64,000 nt of DNA. Origin: Candidatus Obscuribacterales bacterium (lineage in GTDB: Bacteria > Cyanobacteriota > Vampirovibrionia > Obscuribacterales > Obscuribacteraceae). Made by a program: the position numbers and the translations under genes. The stretch covers positions 1 to 64,000 of the forward strand of contig JAKFVQ010000013.1 of the NCBI GenBank assembly GCA_021732085.1, read 5' to 3'. Below, in pieces: positions 53,923 to 63,384 of the stretch; position 1 is the first letter of the stretch; every line of letters starts with the position of its first letter. The notes under the pieces were generated by a model. The model was given only the letters and a program-made list of their open reading frames with translations, was not told the origin of the DNA and made no database searches.

Positions 53923-56900
53923 CTAGGCGTTTGGCTCCTCTTCAGGATTCTGGGCGCGAATGACGATATCGCGGTTGTTTCCCGCCCCGCCATTTCCGCC
54001 TCCATTTCCACCGGTGCTGCCTCCTGTTGGGGCTCCACCGCCAAATCCCATGAATCCGTGTAGCGAAAGCTGTGGAGTTTTTCCAACGAGCTTGCGCTCG
54101 GCAAGTTCAGCGATTTCTCTGTCAATGTCCTCGTCAGTACGGCTCGGTTCGAGAAGTCTGACAAGATCCTTGAAGTACAGGGTTTCTTTCTCCATTAATG
54201 CGTTTGCAATTGCTTCAAGTTGCGGCTTCTTGGTCATCAACAATTTCTCAGTATCAATTCTGCATTTCTCAACTACTTCTTTGATTTGCAGTTCAATTTC
54301 GCGCGACGTATCATCGCTTGCGAATTGTCCTGATCTGTCGTTTTGATATGCATAGCTGGCGCTGAAAGTGAAGTCACCCATTCCGAAGCTGGTGATCATG
54401 TTTCTTGCTACACTGGCGGCGTTTCTTAGGTCTTGGCTGACGCCGCTGCTGTTTTCACCATAGAAGAGCCGTTCAGCAACTAAACCGCCCAGCGAGATTT
54501 CGATGTCTACAAAGTAGTCATCTTTGAATTTGCCGTGCCTTTCTTCCTTGTCTACTCGCCACACGTACCCTAGTGCGTTGCCGCTTGGAACTACGGTGAC
54601 AATTTGGATACGATGGTGCTTGTTCCGGAAGTAAGCGACGACTGCATGTCCTGCTTCGTGAATGGCTGTCGCTCTGAGTTCGTCAAGGAGGATATGTCTG
54701 CTGTAAGACATACCGAAGGATTGTCGCTGTATCGCTTGGATAAGGTCGATTTGAGTAACCTCTTCACGCCCATTGCGTACGGCATTCAATCCGGCTTCGT
54801 TGACAATGTTTTGCAAATCAGCGCCGGCCTTCCAAACAGTCATGCGAGCAATTTCTTTGATGTTGACTTTGGAATCAACTTTCACCTTCTTCAAGTAATG
54901 TTCGAGAATCCCTTCGCGTCCTTCCAGGTTTGGAAGTGGTACATCGATCCTTCTATCGAATCTGCCTGGACGGAGAAGCGCTTGGTCAAGAAGTTCGGGG
55001 TGGTTGGTTGCGCCTATAGTGAGCACTTTGTGCTTGCCAAAGCCATCCAATTCCACGAGAAACTGATTGAGTGTCTTGTTTGAATCTTGGATTGCTCCGC
55101 CACCCAGGTCGATTCCTCTTTTGCCACCGATCGCATCGATTTCGTCAATAAAGACGATCGCTGGCTTGCCGCTTCTTCGAGCTTGTTCATACACGGCACG
55201 GACACGGTTTGCACCAACGCCCGCCCACATCGATTGGAAGTCCCCACCTGAGAGTGCGTAAAAAGGTACTCCGGCAGTATTAGCGATTGCTTTTGCAAGC
55301 ATCGTTTTACCTGTTCCAGGAGGTCCGACCAGAAGAACGCCTTTTGGGGCCTTCAGACCAGTTGTACGAATCTTGTCCGCATTTTTCAAGAGAGCAACGA
55401 CTTCGGCCGCCTCTCCCCGGGCTTCTTCCATTCCTTTTATGTCTTCGAGCCTGACGTCGAGGTCCGGAACTCGGGCAAGGTTCATTCCATAAGTATTGAG
55501 CTTGTGCCCAGCCGTTACCGACAATCGGTCAACCGCTGCTTCAAGATCACTCTCTTCAACATGCGTCTTACCTGATCTCACTGCGATGATTGCTGCTTCG
55601 TTTACTGTTGCGGCAATGTCGGCGCCTGAGAAGTTTGTCGTTATTTGCGCTAATGAATCCAAATCTGGCTCAGAGGCCATTTTGATCTGACCCAAATATC
55701 TTTGGAAGATTTGTTTGCGTGCCTCGGCATCGGGCAAGCCGACATAAGCTTTTCTATCGAAGCGACCGGACCGTACAAATGCAGGGTCGAGGTTCGTCTC
55801 ATTGTTTGTTGCACCAACGGTAATCACATTGCTTCGGGTGAGCCCATCCAACTCTATGAGTAGTTGATTCAAAGCGCTGGTCCGCTGATTGCCAGTGTCG
55901 GACATGGTTCCAGAGATTGCATCGATCTCGTCGATGAAAATGATTGCAGCCGGACTTTTTCTGGCTTGCGAATACAGCGCCTTAATGCGACTAGCTCCTT
56001 CGCCTGCAAATTTGCTGACGAAGTAGCTGCCAGACATTCCGAAAAATGGCACGTTCGCTTCATTCGCCATTGCTTTTGCAAGCATGGTCTTACCCACACC
56101 GGGTGGTCCAATTAAGAGGACGCCCTTTGGAATCTTTGCGCCAATTTCTCGCAGTTGATCTCCATGTTTGAGAAAATCTACGATCTCGAGAATGTCTTGT
56201 TTAACATCATCGATTCCAATCACGTCAGCTAATCTAACTGTTGAGTCAGCTGTTCCGACCTCTACGCCAGAGCCGACTAGAGTTCGGTTCACATTCTCGG
56301 CGGCATTGAAGACAGCTGTTTTAAGCACTTCTGCGTTCACAGTCCCGGGACCGCCTGGGCGTTGTCCTATCAACGCGGCCTCGTTGACTGCCGTTGAGAT
56401 GTCTGCCGGCGAATAGTTCTGTGTAAGCTTTGCAAACTCATCGAGATCAATTCCGTCTTTCTGATGTTTGACCTTATTCAGATAGTAATTGAATAGATCC
56501 TTGCGCTCGTCTGGTGTCGGTGTCTGGAAGTAGATTTTTCTGTCCATTCGTCCTGCACGCATAAGTGCTGGGTCGAGGGCACCATCATTGTTTGTGGCAC
56601 CAATGACGATGACGTTGCATCCGCGGAACCCATCCATTTCGGTCAGTAATGTGTTTAGAGACATGTTGAGATCTGCTTGACCGCCGAACCCTTTGTCGCC
56701 CTGTCTCACGCTGCCAATGGAATCGATTTCGTCGATAAATAGAATCGCTTTTCCATGTTTGCGAAGTCTGGCAAACATTGTGCGAATTTTTAGAACTCCT
56801 AGTCCCATGATGATGCCACTGAGAGCGCCGCCTTCGACACAGTAGAAGGGGCAACCAACTTCATTGGCGATTGCTCTTGCGAACAAAGTCTTACCAACAC

Positions 56901-57333
56901 CGGGCGGTCCTACAAAGAGCATGCCTTTGGGTAGCTCTGCGCCGGACTCTTCGTAATGTTTCGGATGCGAAATCATATCGATGACTTCGCGAATTTCTTG
57001 TTTTGCCCGCTCGTTCCCGATCAGGGCATCTAATGTTTGAGGTGCCTTGGGGCTAATTGGTGGATCCAAGAATAGCCATGGGAATGTGCGTTTCCAAAAT
57101 CCGACCGGAGCTTTGGCATCTGCTCGCGGTGGCATCGGGAAGATCAGCATCAACAGCACATACATCTGAATAATCATGATGATGCCGCCGAAAATTGCGC
57201 CTGAAGCCAGTGAGAGCACTGAGTACTTCAATAACGCCGGGAACGAAGTGAATGGATTCCAGACTGCCGCGGTCGTTAACAGCAGCAAAACCCAGACGAT
57301 CAAGACGGTCCAGCGTGCCCAAGGTTTTAACAT
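53923..57333 (-). CDS. FtsH-like protease with three tandem AAA+ domains
   Basis: A 1136-residue membrane AAA protease, about 500 residues longer than normal FtsH. Two N-terminal membrane segments (9-25 and 38-66) enclose only about 12 residues, so the usual periplasmic domain is absent. Three AAA+ modules follow, with Walker A at 142-149 (GPPGVGKT), 409-416 (GPPGVGKT) and 670-677 (GPPGTGKT). Each has Walker B IDEID and an arginine-finger motif (GRMDR, GRFDR, GRFDR). Then comes the M41 protease domain with zinc motif HEAGH (892-896) and third ligand D968 in SQDLRN. Normal FtsH pore loops (FVG) read IMG, FAG and WAG here. The tail is Gly-rich. Confidence 0.93.
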   Translation of the reverse strand: MLKPWARWTVLIVWVLLLLTTAAVWNPFTSFPALLKYSVLSLASGAIFGGIIMIIQMYVLLMLIFPMPPRADAKAPVGFWKRTFPWLFLDPPISPKAPQTLDALIGNERAKQEIREVIDMISHPKHYEESGAELPKGMLFVGPPGVGKTLFARAIANEVGCPFYCVEGGALSGIIMGLGVLKIRTMFARLRKHGKAILFIDEIDSIGSVRQGDKGFGGQADLNMSLNTLLTEMDGFRGCNVIVIGATNNDGALDPALMRAGRMDRKIYFQTPTPDERKDLFNYYLNKVKHQKDGIDLDEFAKLTQNYSPADISTAVNEAALIGQRPGGPGTVNAEVLKTAVFNAAENVNRTLVGSGVEVGTADSTVRLADVIGIDDVKQDILEIVDFLKHGDQLREIGAKIPKGVLLIGPPGVGKTMLAKAMANEANVPFFGMSGSYFVSKFAGEGASRIKALYSQARKSPAAIIFIDEIDAISGTMSDTGNQRTSALNQLLIELDGLTRSNVITVGATNNETNLDPAFVRSGRFDRKAYVGLPDAEARKQIFQRYLGQIKMASEPDLDSLAQITTNFSGADIAATVNEAAIIAVRSGKTHVEESDLEAAVDRLSVTAGHKLNTYGMNLARVPDLDVRLEDIKGMEEARGEAAEVVALLKNADKIRTTGLKAPKGVLLVGPPGTGKTMLAKAIANTAGVPFYALSGGDFQSMWAGVGANRVRAVYEQARRSGKPAIVFIDEIDAIGGKRGIDLGGGAIQDSNKTLNQFLVELDGFGKHKVLTIGATNHPELLDQALLRPGRFDRRIDVPLPNLEGREGILEHYLKKVKVDSKVNIKEIARMTVWKAGADLQNIVNEAGLNAVRNGREEVTQIDLIQAIQRQSFGMSYSRHILLDELRATAIHEAGHAVVAYFRNKHHRIQIVTVVPSGNALGYVWRVDKEERHGKFKDDYFVDIEISLGGLVAERLFYGENSSGVSQDLRNAASVARNMITSFGMGDFTFSASYAYQNDRSGQFASDDTSREIELQIKEVVEKCRIDTEKLLMTKKPQLEAIANALMEKETLYFKDLVRLLEPSRTDEDIDREIAELAERKLVGKTPQLSLHGFMGFGGGAPTGGSTGGNGGGNGGAGNNRDIVIRAQNPEEEPNA

Positions 57334-57355
57334 AATTTGCTTTGCGCTCCTGTTG

Positions 57356-57637
57356 CTACATATTTCCGCCGAATGGGAATTCGGCGGGTTGAGGATTGTT
57401 CTTGTCCTCGATTTCGGTAGTAAAAATCACTGGTCGGGATTTCTCATTTATGTTGATTTCGCCGACGAGGCTGTTGTCGCCTGTCTTAACTGAGCCCGTG
57501 GTGGTCCCTTTCATTTGCCCGATTCCGGAGGGCCATTCGACCGGCAGATAAGCAGGGCAAACGCCAAGAGCTGCCCCAATGCTGTTAAAGATGCAGGACA
57601 GCACAAGGCAGACTATGAAGCTAACGACGAATCTCAT
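57356..57637 (-). CDS. Small exported or membrane protein upstream of FtsH
   Basis: A 93-residue protein with an N-terminal hydrophobic segment (FIVCLVLSCIFNSIGAALGV) that is a signal peptide or anchor. The soluble part has EWPSGIGQMKGTTTGS and EININEKSRPVIFTTEIED, which looks beta-rich. It ends 22 bp before the triple-AAA FtsH gene on the same strand, so co-transcription is likely. It may be a partner that replaces the missing periplasmic domain. No family is recognised. Confidence 0.65.
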   Translation of the reverse strand: MRFVVSFIVCLVLSCIFNSIGAALGVCPAYLPVEWPSGIGQMKGTTTGSVKTGDNSLVGEININEKSRPVIFTTEIEDKNNPQPAEFPFGGNM

Positions 57638-57964
57638 GAGGGGAGGAAAGTCTCCTGTTGGTAAGGACCCGTTAAAGTATATTTTATCTCTATTGTTCCC
57701 TGTCTATCAGCATATTTACGCCGAATCTAATTCAGTGTTTTTCGCCTTTATCCCGAAAACAGTCCGCAGGACCGGATCTGGCCACTCGACGACCGACATC
57801 GGGGGATGTTCCGAAACGCAATAAAAATCCGTCATATGGACGAACTTGGAGCTAGTCTTCCCCTTCGCAGGACAGGAAGCTTTCCTGTTCAAAGCTTCCA
57901 AATATGCGGCAGCAAGTTGGCAAGCATGGAAGCCCACTGTTGAGAATTAACATCTTGAAAACCG
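57638..57964. other. Gap between small membrane gene and thioredoxin gene
   Basis: A 327-bp region. It contains a 7-bp stem hairpin (ACAGGAA-GCT-TTCCTGT at 57872-57888) about 77 bp after the thioredoxin-like gene, without a T-run. A GTG-initiated minus frame (57716-57937) has no support from a ribosome-binding site and is not called. Confidence 0.45.
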
Positions 57965-58453
57965 TTATCTAACCTGGAGCTCATTGTCAAGAACACTTGC
58001 CAGTGAGTTCTTTGGCATAGCGCCCTGAAATTGTTGTAGCTGCTTCCCGTCTTTGAACACCATGAAGGTGGGCCAGGCTTGAATCTGATACTTCTCTTTC
58101 AACAATGGATTTTGGTCGGTATCTACCTTGTAGATCTTGAATTTGCCCTCGTAGTCATGGGCAAGCTGATCGATGATCGGTCCCATTTCGCGGCAAGGAG
58201 CGCACCAGGGAGCTGAGAAATCTACTAAAACTGGCAGCTGCGACTGCAACACATCCTGGTCGAAGGAGGCATCGCTGGTCTCTGGAGCAGCAGTTGAGGT
58301 GGCTTCGGTATTGGTGCTGCCATCGGTCGTGCTTTGATCGGTCGTTGGAGTCGGTGCAGGCATAGGCGGCGTTGAAGGGCCAAATAGCCCTCCATTCAGC
58401 ATTGCGCCGATAACGACGCAGACGAGGAACGCAATGACCATATCTTTAATCAC
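57965..58453 (-). CDS. Membrane-anchored thioredoxin-like protein
   Basis: A 162-residue protein. The N-terminal hydrophobic segment (MVIAFLVCVVIGAMLNGGLF) anchors or exports it. A Pro/Thr/Ser-rich linker of about 40 residues follows, then a thioredoxin domain with active site WCAPC (C84, C87) and the cis-Pro loop AWPTFMVF. WCAPC in place of WCGPC suggests a tuned redox potential. Extracytoplasmic disulfide exchange is likely. A downstream partner is not obvious. Confidence 0.87.
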   Translation of the reverse strand: MIKDMVIAFLVCVVIGAMLNGGLFGPSTPPMPAPTPTTDQSTTDGSTNTEATSTAAPETSDASFDQDVLQSQLPVLVDFSAPWCAPCREMGPIIDQLAHDYEGKFKIYKVDTDQNPLLKEKYQIQAWPTFMVFKDGKQLQQFQGAMPKNSLASVLDNELQVR

Positions 58454-58649
58454 GAGCAGGCAACTCCAAAAGGACGGATCCTAATAGACACATACCCTAA
58501 TTCAATGCCAACTGTCCATAGCATTTATACGGATCTGCTCCCATTCATTTACCAAGTGCCAAGCTCGTAAGCCAAGCAGGCACAAGGAAATAGAGAGGTC
58601 AAATTCGCCAAACCTCTTTGGAACCTGTCAACTTCTATGAAGGTTGAAT

Positions 58650-58973
58650 TTATAGATGCTTGTTGACTGCGTTGGCGAGCGTGGACTTCGGAACTGCTCC
58701 GACCACTTGCTCGACAACTTGTCCGGACTTAAACAAGAACAAGCTAGGAATACCCTTGATAGAGTATGCTTGCGCCGTTTTCGGATTCTCGTCCGTGTTC
58801 AACTTAACAACTTTAAGTCTGCCGTCATATTCTTTAGACAAATCTTCTACTACCGGAGCGACAGCCTTACAAGGACCACACCAGGGGGCCCAGAAATCGA
58901 CCAGGACCGGGAGATCGGACTTGAGGACTTCTTGCTCAAAAGTATTGTCGGTCACGCTAACAACGCTGGACAT
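58650..58973 (-). CDS. trxA: Thioredoxin
   Basis: A 107-residue cytosolic thioredoxin, the standard length. Active site [10 protein letters not shown] (C32, C35), buried Asp in LPVLVDFW (D26), cis-Pro in GIPSLFLF and the C-terminal Gly-Ala pattern [10 protein letters not shown]. It reduces disulfides in cytosolic enzymes. GGGAGG precedes the ATG. A TATAAT sits about 75 bp upstream. Confidence 0.96.
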   Translation of the reverse strand: MSSVVSVTDNTFEQEVLKSDLPVLVDFWAPWCGPCKAVAPVVEDLSKEYDGRLKVVKLNTDENPKTAQAYSIKGIPSLFLFKSGQVVEQVVGAVPKSTLANAVNKHL

Positions 58974-59047
58974 TTGGAAGGAACCTCCCTCGCCATCTCT
59001 GATTCCAAAACCTTAGCACTAAATACCATTTCGTGCAGGTTGATGAC

Positions 59048-59053
59048 ATTATA
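59048..59053 (-). promoter_or_regulatory. -10 box of trxA
   Basis: A perfect TATAAT on the minus strand about 75 bp before the trxA ATG. The -35 region is not clear. Confidence 0.4.
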
Positions 59054-59154
59054 GATTTAGTGATCACACAAAAACACATTTATCCCATAGTTTTAAGCCT
59101 TAGTACACACCAAATAATAGACAGATTCTGCCTGCAATTTTCTTTTTAGTTTTC

Positions 59155-60663
59155 ATGGGTTCATTTCAAAACACCTACAACTGGTTCTTCAAATCCCTTG
59201 CCAATCAATTGCTTGGCACCTATTTACTTGTCACGGCTTTTGCTCTTGCTATCGTGACTTTCTGGGCCCTTTTTACTATCAAAGCCGAATCCACTCGTGA
59301 ATTGCACAACAAACTTGAAGTCGAAGCGGTGCACCTTGGTCTTGAAATTGACAACGACCTTTCTCTTGACTCCGCAAAGGCCACTGAGCGCATCCAGGCT
59401 GCTGTCGATCGCCATGCCAGCAAGTTAGGTTACTCAATCACCGTTGTAAACAAGCAAGGGCACGTTTTGGCAGAGGCTGGTTCGGAAGAGCCGCAGGAAG
59501 GCCAGAATATTTCCAGCGATCCCGAAATCAGCGATGCGTTAGCCGGTATTTTGGGGCAATACAGACGACCTGTCGGAGCCAAAAAAGCAGAATGGATGTA
59601 CGTTGCATATCCGGTCCGCTCTCCGTTTGAAACACTTGGAGTGATTCGTGTCGGAATTCCATTGACCGATCTCAATCAACGTTTAAATCAGGACCTCATA
59701 TTCTTTCTTGAGATTATTGTGTCCGCGTTGATAACCACGGCGTTAATCAGTATTTGGTTGGCGCGCCGGGTGACTCAGCCTATCCGCCACATCAGTCAAC
59801 TGTCGCAGGAGATTGCTAAATCGGGCGACATTACAGCCTTTGTGCCGGTGCAAAGAAAGGATGAGATTGGCGAATTGGTGACTTCCTTCAATCAAATGAT
59901 CGGCCGTTTGCGCGAAGAGGAAAAGCTGAAGCAGGACTTCATCGCAAATGCGAGTCATGAATTGAAAACACCAACGATGGCTATTGGTTCTGTTGTAGAA
60001 GCCTTGCAGGCTGGTGCTGCCGAGGATCCAGAACTGCGTGCGCGCTTCTTACGTTCACTGGAAAATCTGGTGGAACGTCAAACAAGCCTTCTACGCGATC
60101 TTCTCGACGTCGCTCAACTAGATGCCGGCGTCAAGATTCAGTGGTCTGAAGATATTAGACTTTCTGACACTATAAAAGAAGCGGTAGAGCAAATCAGAGC
60201 CCAAGCTGATAAGAAGAAGGTGCAGTTGAAGATTGAATCGCCGCCGGATGGATTTGTTGTAATTGGCAACGGCATACAACTGCAACGTGCGTTCATCAAT
60301 CTGCTGACTAATGCAGTGAACTACACTCCATCTAATGGAGAAGTGCGAGTATCTGTCTCGCCGATCGAGGATGGTCACGTCGACATTCTCATCAGCGATA
60401 CAGGTACAGGAATTGAGCAAAAAGATCTTCCACACATCTTCGATCGATTTTACAGAGCAGATAAAGCTAGAAGCCGTTCGGGAGCCGGCGGCACTGGTTT
60501 GGGTCTGGCAATTACTCGCGAAATAATAAACAGGCATCATGGTGCAATTTCAGTCGACTCAACGCCTGGGGTAGGCACCACTTTTACCGTGCGGCTTCCG
60601 ATTAAAAACTTGCTGGCGCTGGATCAAGGAAAGGGCGCTCTCAACACAGCTCCAGAGCAATAA
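59155..60663 (+). CDS. Sensor histidine kinase
   Basis: A 502-residue membrane histidine kinase. Two membrane segments (about 19-41 and 182-202) flank an extracytoplasmic sensor region. A HAMP domain follows (RRVTQPIRHISQLSQEIAK to FNQMIGRLR). The HisKA box is SHELKTP with H268, and the ATPase has NAVNYTPSNG, DTGTGIE, FDRFYRADKA and GTGLGLAITREI. All kinase motifs are intact. No response regulator lies beside it, so it is an orphan in this window. The ATG lacks a good ribosome-binding site. Confidence 0.94.
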   Translation: MGSFQNTYNWFFKSLANQLLGTYLLVTAFALAIVTFWALFTIKAESTRELHNKLEVEAVHLGLEIDNDLSLDSAKATERIQAAVDRHASKLGYSITVVNKQGHVLAEAGSEEPQEGQNISSDPEISDALAGILGQYRRPVGAKKAEWMYVAYPVRSPFETLGVIRVGIPLTDLNQRLNQDLIFFLEIIVSALITTALISIWLARRVTQPIRHISQLSQEIAKSGDITAFVPVQRKDEIGELVTSFNQMIGRLREEEKLKQDFIANASHELKTPTMAIGSVVEALQAGAAEDPELRARFLRSLENLVERQTSLLRDLLDVAQLDAGVKIQWSEDIRLSDTIKEAVEQIRAQADKKKVQLKIESPPDGFVVIGNGIQLQRAFINLLTNAVNYTPSNGEVRVSVSPIEDGHVDILISDTGTGIEQKDLPHIFDRFYRADKARSRSGAGGTGLGLAITREIINRHHGAISVDSTPGVGTTFTVRLPIKNLLALDQGKGALNTAPEQ

Positions 60664-60709
60664 CGCGACTAAATGGCAAGCTGGTAGAGAGTGTGATATT
60701 GGTTAAAGC

Positions 60710-60931
60710 ATGAGCGAAAAAGAAGAATCAAAAACAAACGAGCAGAGTGACGACAGTTCAGCTGAAGATATCACTGTGCCCTGTTGCTCCGAGCAAGTGC
60801 ATATTGCTTATCGTGGAAAGGCTGATGACAGGCTCTACATGGTGCGCGATCGTAAGTGGCAGGAAGTAAAATACTATCAGGCAAATGGCTTGCGCGTTTT
60901 TTGCGCCCTCTGCCGCCATCGCGTGCTTTGA
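60710..60931 (+). CDS. Small Cys-rich hypothetical protein
   Basis: A 73-residue protein. Acidic Ser/Glu-rich N-terminus (EESKTNEQSDDSSAEDI), then PCCSEQVHIAYRGKADDRLYMV and VFCALCRHRVL. CC plus CxxC could bind zinc or take part in redox. It lies 46 bp after the histidine kinase gene on the same strand. No family is recognised and the ribosome-binding site is weak. Confidence 0.5.
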   Translation: MSEKEESKTNEQSDDSSAEDITVPCCSEQVHIAYRGKADDRLYMVRDRKWQEVKYYQANGLRVFCALCRHRVL

Positions 60932-61089
60932 CACTTTATGGAATAAAAATGGAAAATCTTGTGATGGATGTCCTCCTTCCCAGCGGGAACGACGTTCGTT
61001 TGATCGTTGCCGGCTTTTAGTTGAAGCGTTGTCCTAAGCTATTCCAAGAAAGAGAACTAACGAGCTCTTGCTTTAAGCGATAGCTCGGG

Positions 61090-61175
61090 ATTAGCAAGCG
61101 GATTCCGACTGCGCGATTGCGACAGAGCAAATACTCGGCTGTGTTTTTGGTCTGTCGCAAGCTATGCTTGCTAAT
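61090..61175. other. Nested two-stem inverted-repeat structure
   Basis: The outer arms ATTAGCAAGC (61090-61099) and GCTTGCTAAT (61166-61175) and the inner arms TTGCGACAGA (61117-61126) and TCTGTCGCAA (61151-61160) are both perfect 10-bp inverted repeats. The side loops are 17 and 5 nt and the inner loop 24 nt. The right end covers the stop codon of the metalloprotease gene. No T-run follows on either side. Confidence 0.7.
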
Positions 61176-63144
61176 TGTTCTTTGGGGCTATTGATTTAGG
61201 AGTTGTGCGCGGTGCTGTTGGCGCGGTGGGCTTTTTAGCCGCTGGCTGTGTTATTTTCGGCAGGGCGCTAGCGGGCTTTGTGGCGTTGGTGCTTGCCGGT
61301 TTAGCTGCTGGAGTGCTTGCCGGTTTTGCTGCTGGAGTGCTTGCTGGTTTAGCTGCTGGAGTGCTTGCTGGTTTAGTTGCTGGAGTGCTTGCTGGTTTTG
61401 CTGGTGAACTGCTTGTCGGTTTTGCTGAAGGAGTGCGTACCGCTCCGGGTTTTAAACCGGGCACCATTTTCTTCGCTGAAGGTTTACCAATAACAGCTTT
61501 TACTGTTGGTTTGGCACCGGCTTTTGCCGTCGGTTTAACTCCCGGTTTGGCCAGAGGTTTAGATCCTGTGCTGGAGAATGCCGGTGCTGTTGGCGGCATA
61601 CCGGTATCGGCAGGCGAAATATCTGCATCTGTCGTTGGTGTATTCGAACTGTCTGTAGAGCTCGAGCCTGTACTGGTATCACCATCGGTGCCTGGCTCTG
61701 GTCCTGGATTAGTGGGCTCCGGCTCTCCTGTCGGCGCGGCAGGATTATACACCGGTTTTTGCCACGGCGCGTTTCCTGATGCCGTCATTCCGCGAGGTGG
61801 TTTCATTCCAAAATGCTTGTACAAATCATTGATTTCGTCGGCGCGCGCTACTCTCGTCAAGAATACTGAATAGTTATTCAAAAGCATCGGTAAATTACCG
61901 TCGCGCACTTCTTGCTCTAAGGCCAGAGCTCTTGCAAAATGTTGTTCGACATTGGCAAGTTTGTTTTCGTTGAGCAGTTTGAGGGCGTGGTTACCTTCTG
62001 TAGTGATGATGTTCGTCTTTATCACTGTTTTGTCCGGTCGCAAGCGCAATGCCTTGTCCAGTTTTTTGAGCGCTTCATCATACTTCTGTTCGTTCATGAG
62101 TCTGATACCCTGGTCATTCAGGGTCATCCAGTTCTCTAGCTGTTCTGAATAAAGCCTTCGAATTGTCTGCACGTCGCGCGAGCTGAGCTGCGGATTCACT
62201 TTTTGCGGAGCCGAGAAAAACATGATGTCAGCGGGATTTCGGCTGTGCCCAACTATGCCCAACCCATGACCCAGCTCGTGCAAGGAAATCCAATAAACTA
62301 GCGAATCGTTTAGTCTTACAGTCGGGGAAGGATCTAGTGTAAGCAAGGTCACGTCCGCGTGGTCAATGCCGGCTGCGGTCGCGGAATAGCGGACATCACC
62401 GCCTTCGGAGCGATTCACTCCGGCAGTCAGGTCGTTCGTCCATTTTACGACGATATCACCCTTGGTGGCATCGTCTACTTTTACGATGCTCATTTTTCCC
62501 TCTAGAGCTTTAATCCAATCATCGAGCGCATTCTCGAGTGCTTGTCCGTAGCTCGGTTTGTAACCCTGCACTCCATCGCCTGGCTTCAAGTAAATCTTCA
62601 AGGGCATGCGGCTGGCTGACCAGCGCTGTTTTTGATCTGTAGATAGCTCATCAATGTAGTCAGGTTTGTTGAGCGAATCCGGTCCAACGCCAGTCGCGAG
62701 CAATTTATCGATTTCGGGAATATGAGCTTTGATGTGTTCGCTATAAGGATTATGCGGAGCCAATGCCACAAACTTCTGCAATGATGCTTTGGCGGACACC
62801 AGATCTCCCAAGCCCTCTTGTACTAATCCTAAATTTAGCCACATCAAATCGTAGTCAGGTTTTACTTGTGTCCCTCTAAGTAAGCGCTCCTTCGCTTCTT
62901 CCAGCTTCCCCATTTTCATCAATGCCAGACCATAATTGCAGAGAATGTTCGCATCGTTAGGAAGTACTTGTACGGCCTGGCTTAATACGTTCTCGGCCGC
63001 CGCAAAGTCTCCGTTCTTTATGAGAACCACACTGTTGTTGTATAGGTCTATGGCACGATTTCTGGCTTCTTCGCTTTGTGCGTTAACTGCAGAAATTGAT
63101 AGTAGGAGGCTTAGAGAAAACGAAAAAAGTTTCTTCAAAGGCAT
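61171..63144 (-). CDS. Exported matrixin-like metalloprotease with TPRs
   Basis: A 657-residue protein from the ATG at 63144, chosen because it gives a signal peptide (KLFSFSLSLLLSISAVNAQ). TPR helices occupy about 25-145. The protease domain has the long zinc motif HELGHGLGIVGH (289-300) and a Met-turn in ADIMFF (M308), marking a metzincin of the matrixin type. More TPRs follow (DEALKKLDKALRLRPDK). The C-terminal 150 residues are a Pro/Ala/Ser/Thr/Lys-rich tail with PAAKPAST repeats, perhaps a wall or surface linker. No pro-peptide Cys switch is clear. Confidence 0.87.
   Translation of the reverse strand: MPLKKLFSFSLSLLLSISAVNAQSEEARNRAIDLYNNSVVLIKNGDFAAAENVLSQAVQVLPNDANILCNYGLALMKMGKLEEAKERLLRGTQVKPDYDLMWLNLGLVQEGLGDLVSAKASLQKFVALAPHNPYSEHIKAHIPEIDKLLATGVGPDSLNKPDYIDELSTDQKQRWSASRMPLKIYLKPGDGVQGYKPSYGQALENALDDWIKALEGKMSIVKVDDATKGDIVVKWTNDLTAGVNRSEGGDVRYSATAAGIDHADVTLLTLDPSPTVRLNDSLVYWISLHELGHGLGIVGHSRNPADIMFFSAPQKVNPQLSSRDVQTIRRLYSEQLENWMTLNDQGIRLMNEQKYDEALKKLDKALRLRPDKTVIKTNIITTEGNHALKLLNENKLANVEQHFARALALEQEVRDGNLPMLLNNYSVFLTRVARADEINDLYKHFGMKPPRGMTASGNAPWQKPVYNPAAPTGEPEPTNPGPEPGTDGDTSTGSSSTDSSNTPTTDADISPADTGMPPTAPAFSSTGSKPLAKPGVKPTAKAGAKPTVKAVIGKPSAKKMVPGLKPGAVRTPSAKPTSSSPAKPASTPATKPASTPAAKPASTPAAKPASTPAAKPASTNATKPASALPKITQPAAKKPTAPTAPRTTPKSIAPKNN
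61289..61408. repeat. 24-bp tandem repeat, five units
   Basis: Five near-identical 24-bp units start at 61289, 61313, 61337, 61361 and 61385. They encode the PASTPAAK octapeptide repeats at the C-terminus of the metalloprotease. Copy number could vary between strains. Confidence 0.85.
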
Positions 63145-63384
63145 GATGTCTAAGAATGAGATTGAGTTGTAAGTTTCGCGTTCAGATAATGATATCAGTT
63201 GCGGCAGCAAAGCTTGCTGAACTGCTTAGGCTACAAATACACTGCGAATCTTCGCAGTCGGCACTGCCAGGATTACTAGAGTTCTTTTTTTTGGCTGTAA
63301 GCGGCTTCCTGATTGGGAGAACTACCATTCCCCAAACAGTGAATGGAACTTAAGCTATAGACGATTGATGTCCGTGAGCACAAG

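Noticed and set aside
57716-57937. 73-residue minus-strand frame
   Set aside because: GTG start without a ribosome-binding site in a gap that contains a hairpin.
61289-61408. Possible CRISPR array
   Set aside because: The 24-bp units are directly adjacent with no spacers and encode an octapeptide repeat.
61175-61873. 232-residue plus-strand repetitive frame
   Set aside because: It is the complement of the PAAKPAST repeat tail of the metalloprotease; the apparent AG-rich repeats are a mirror effect.
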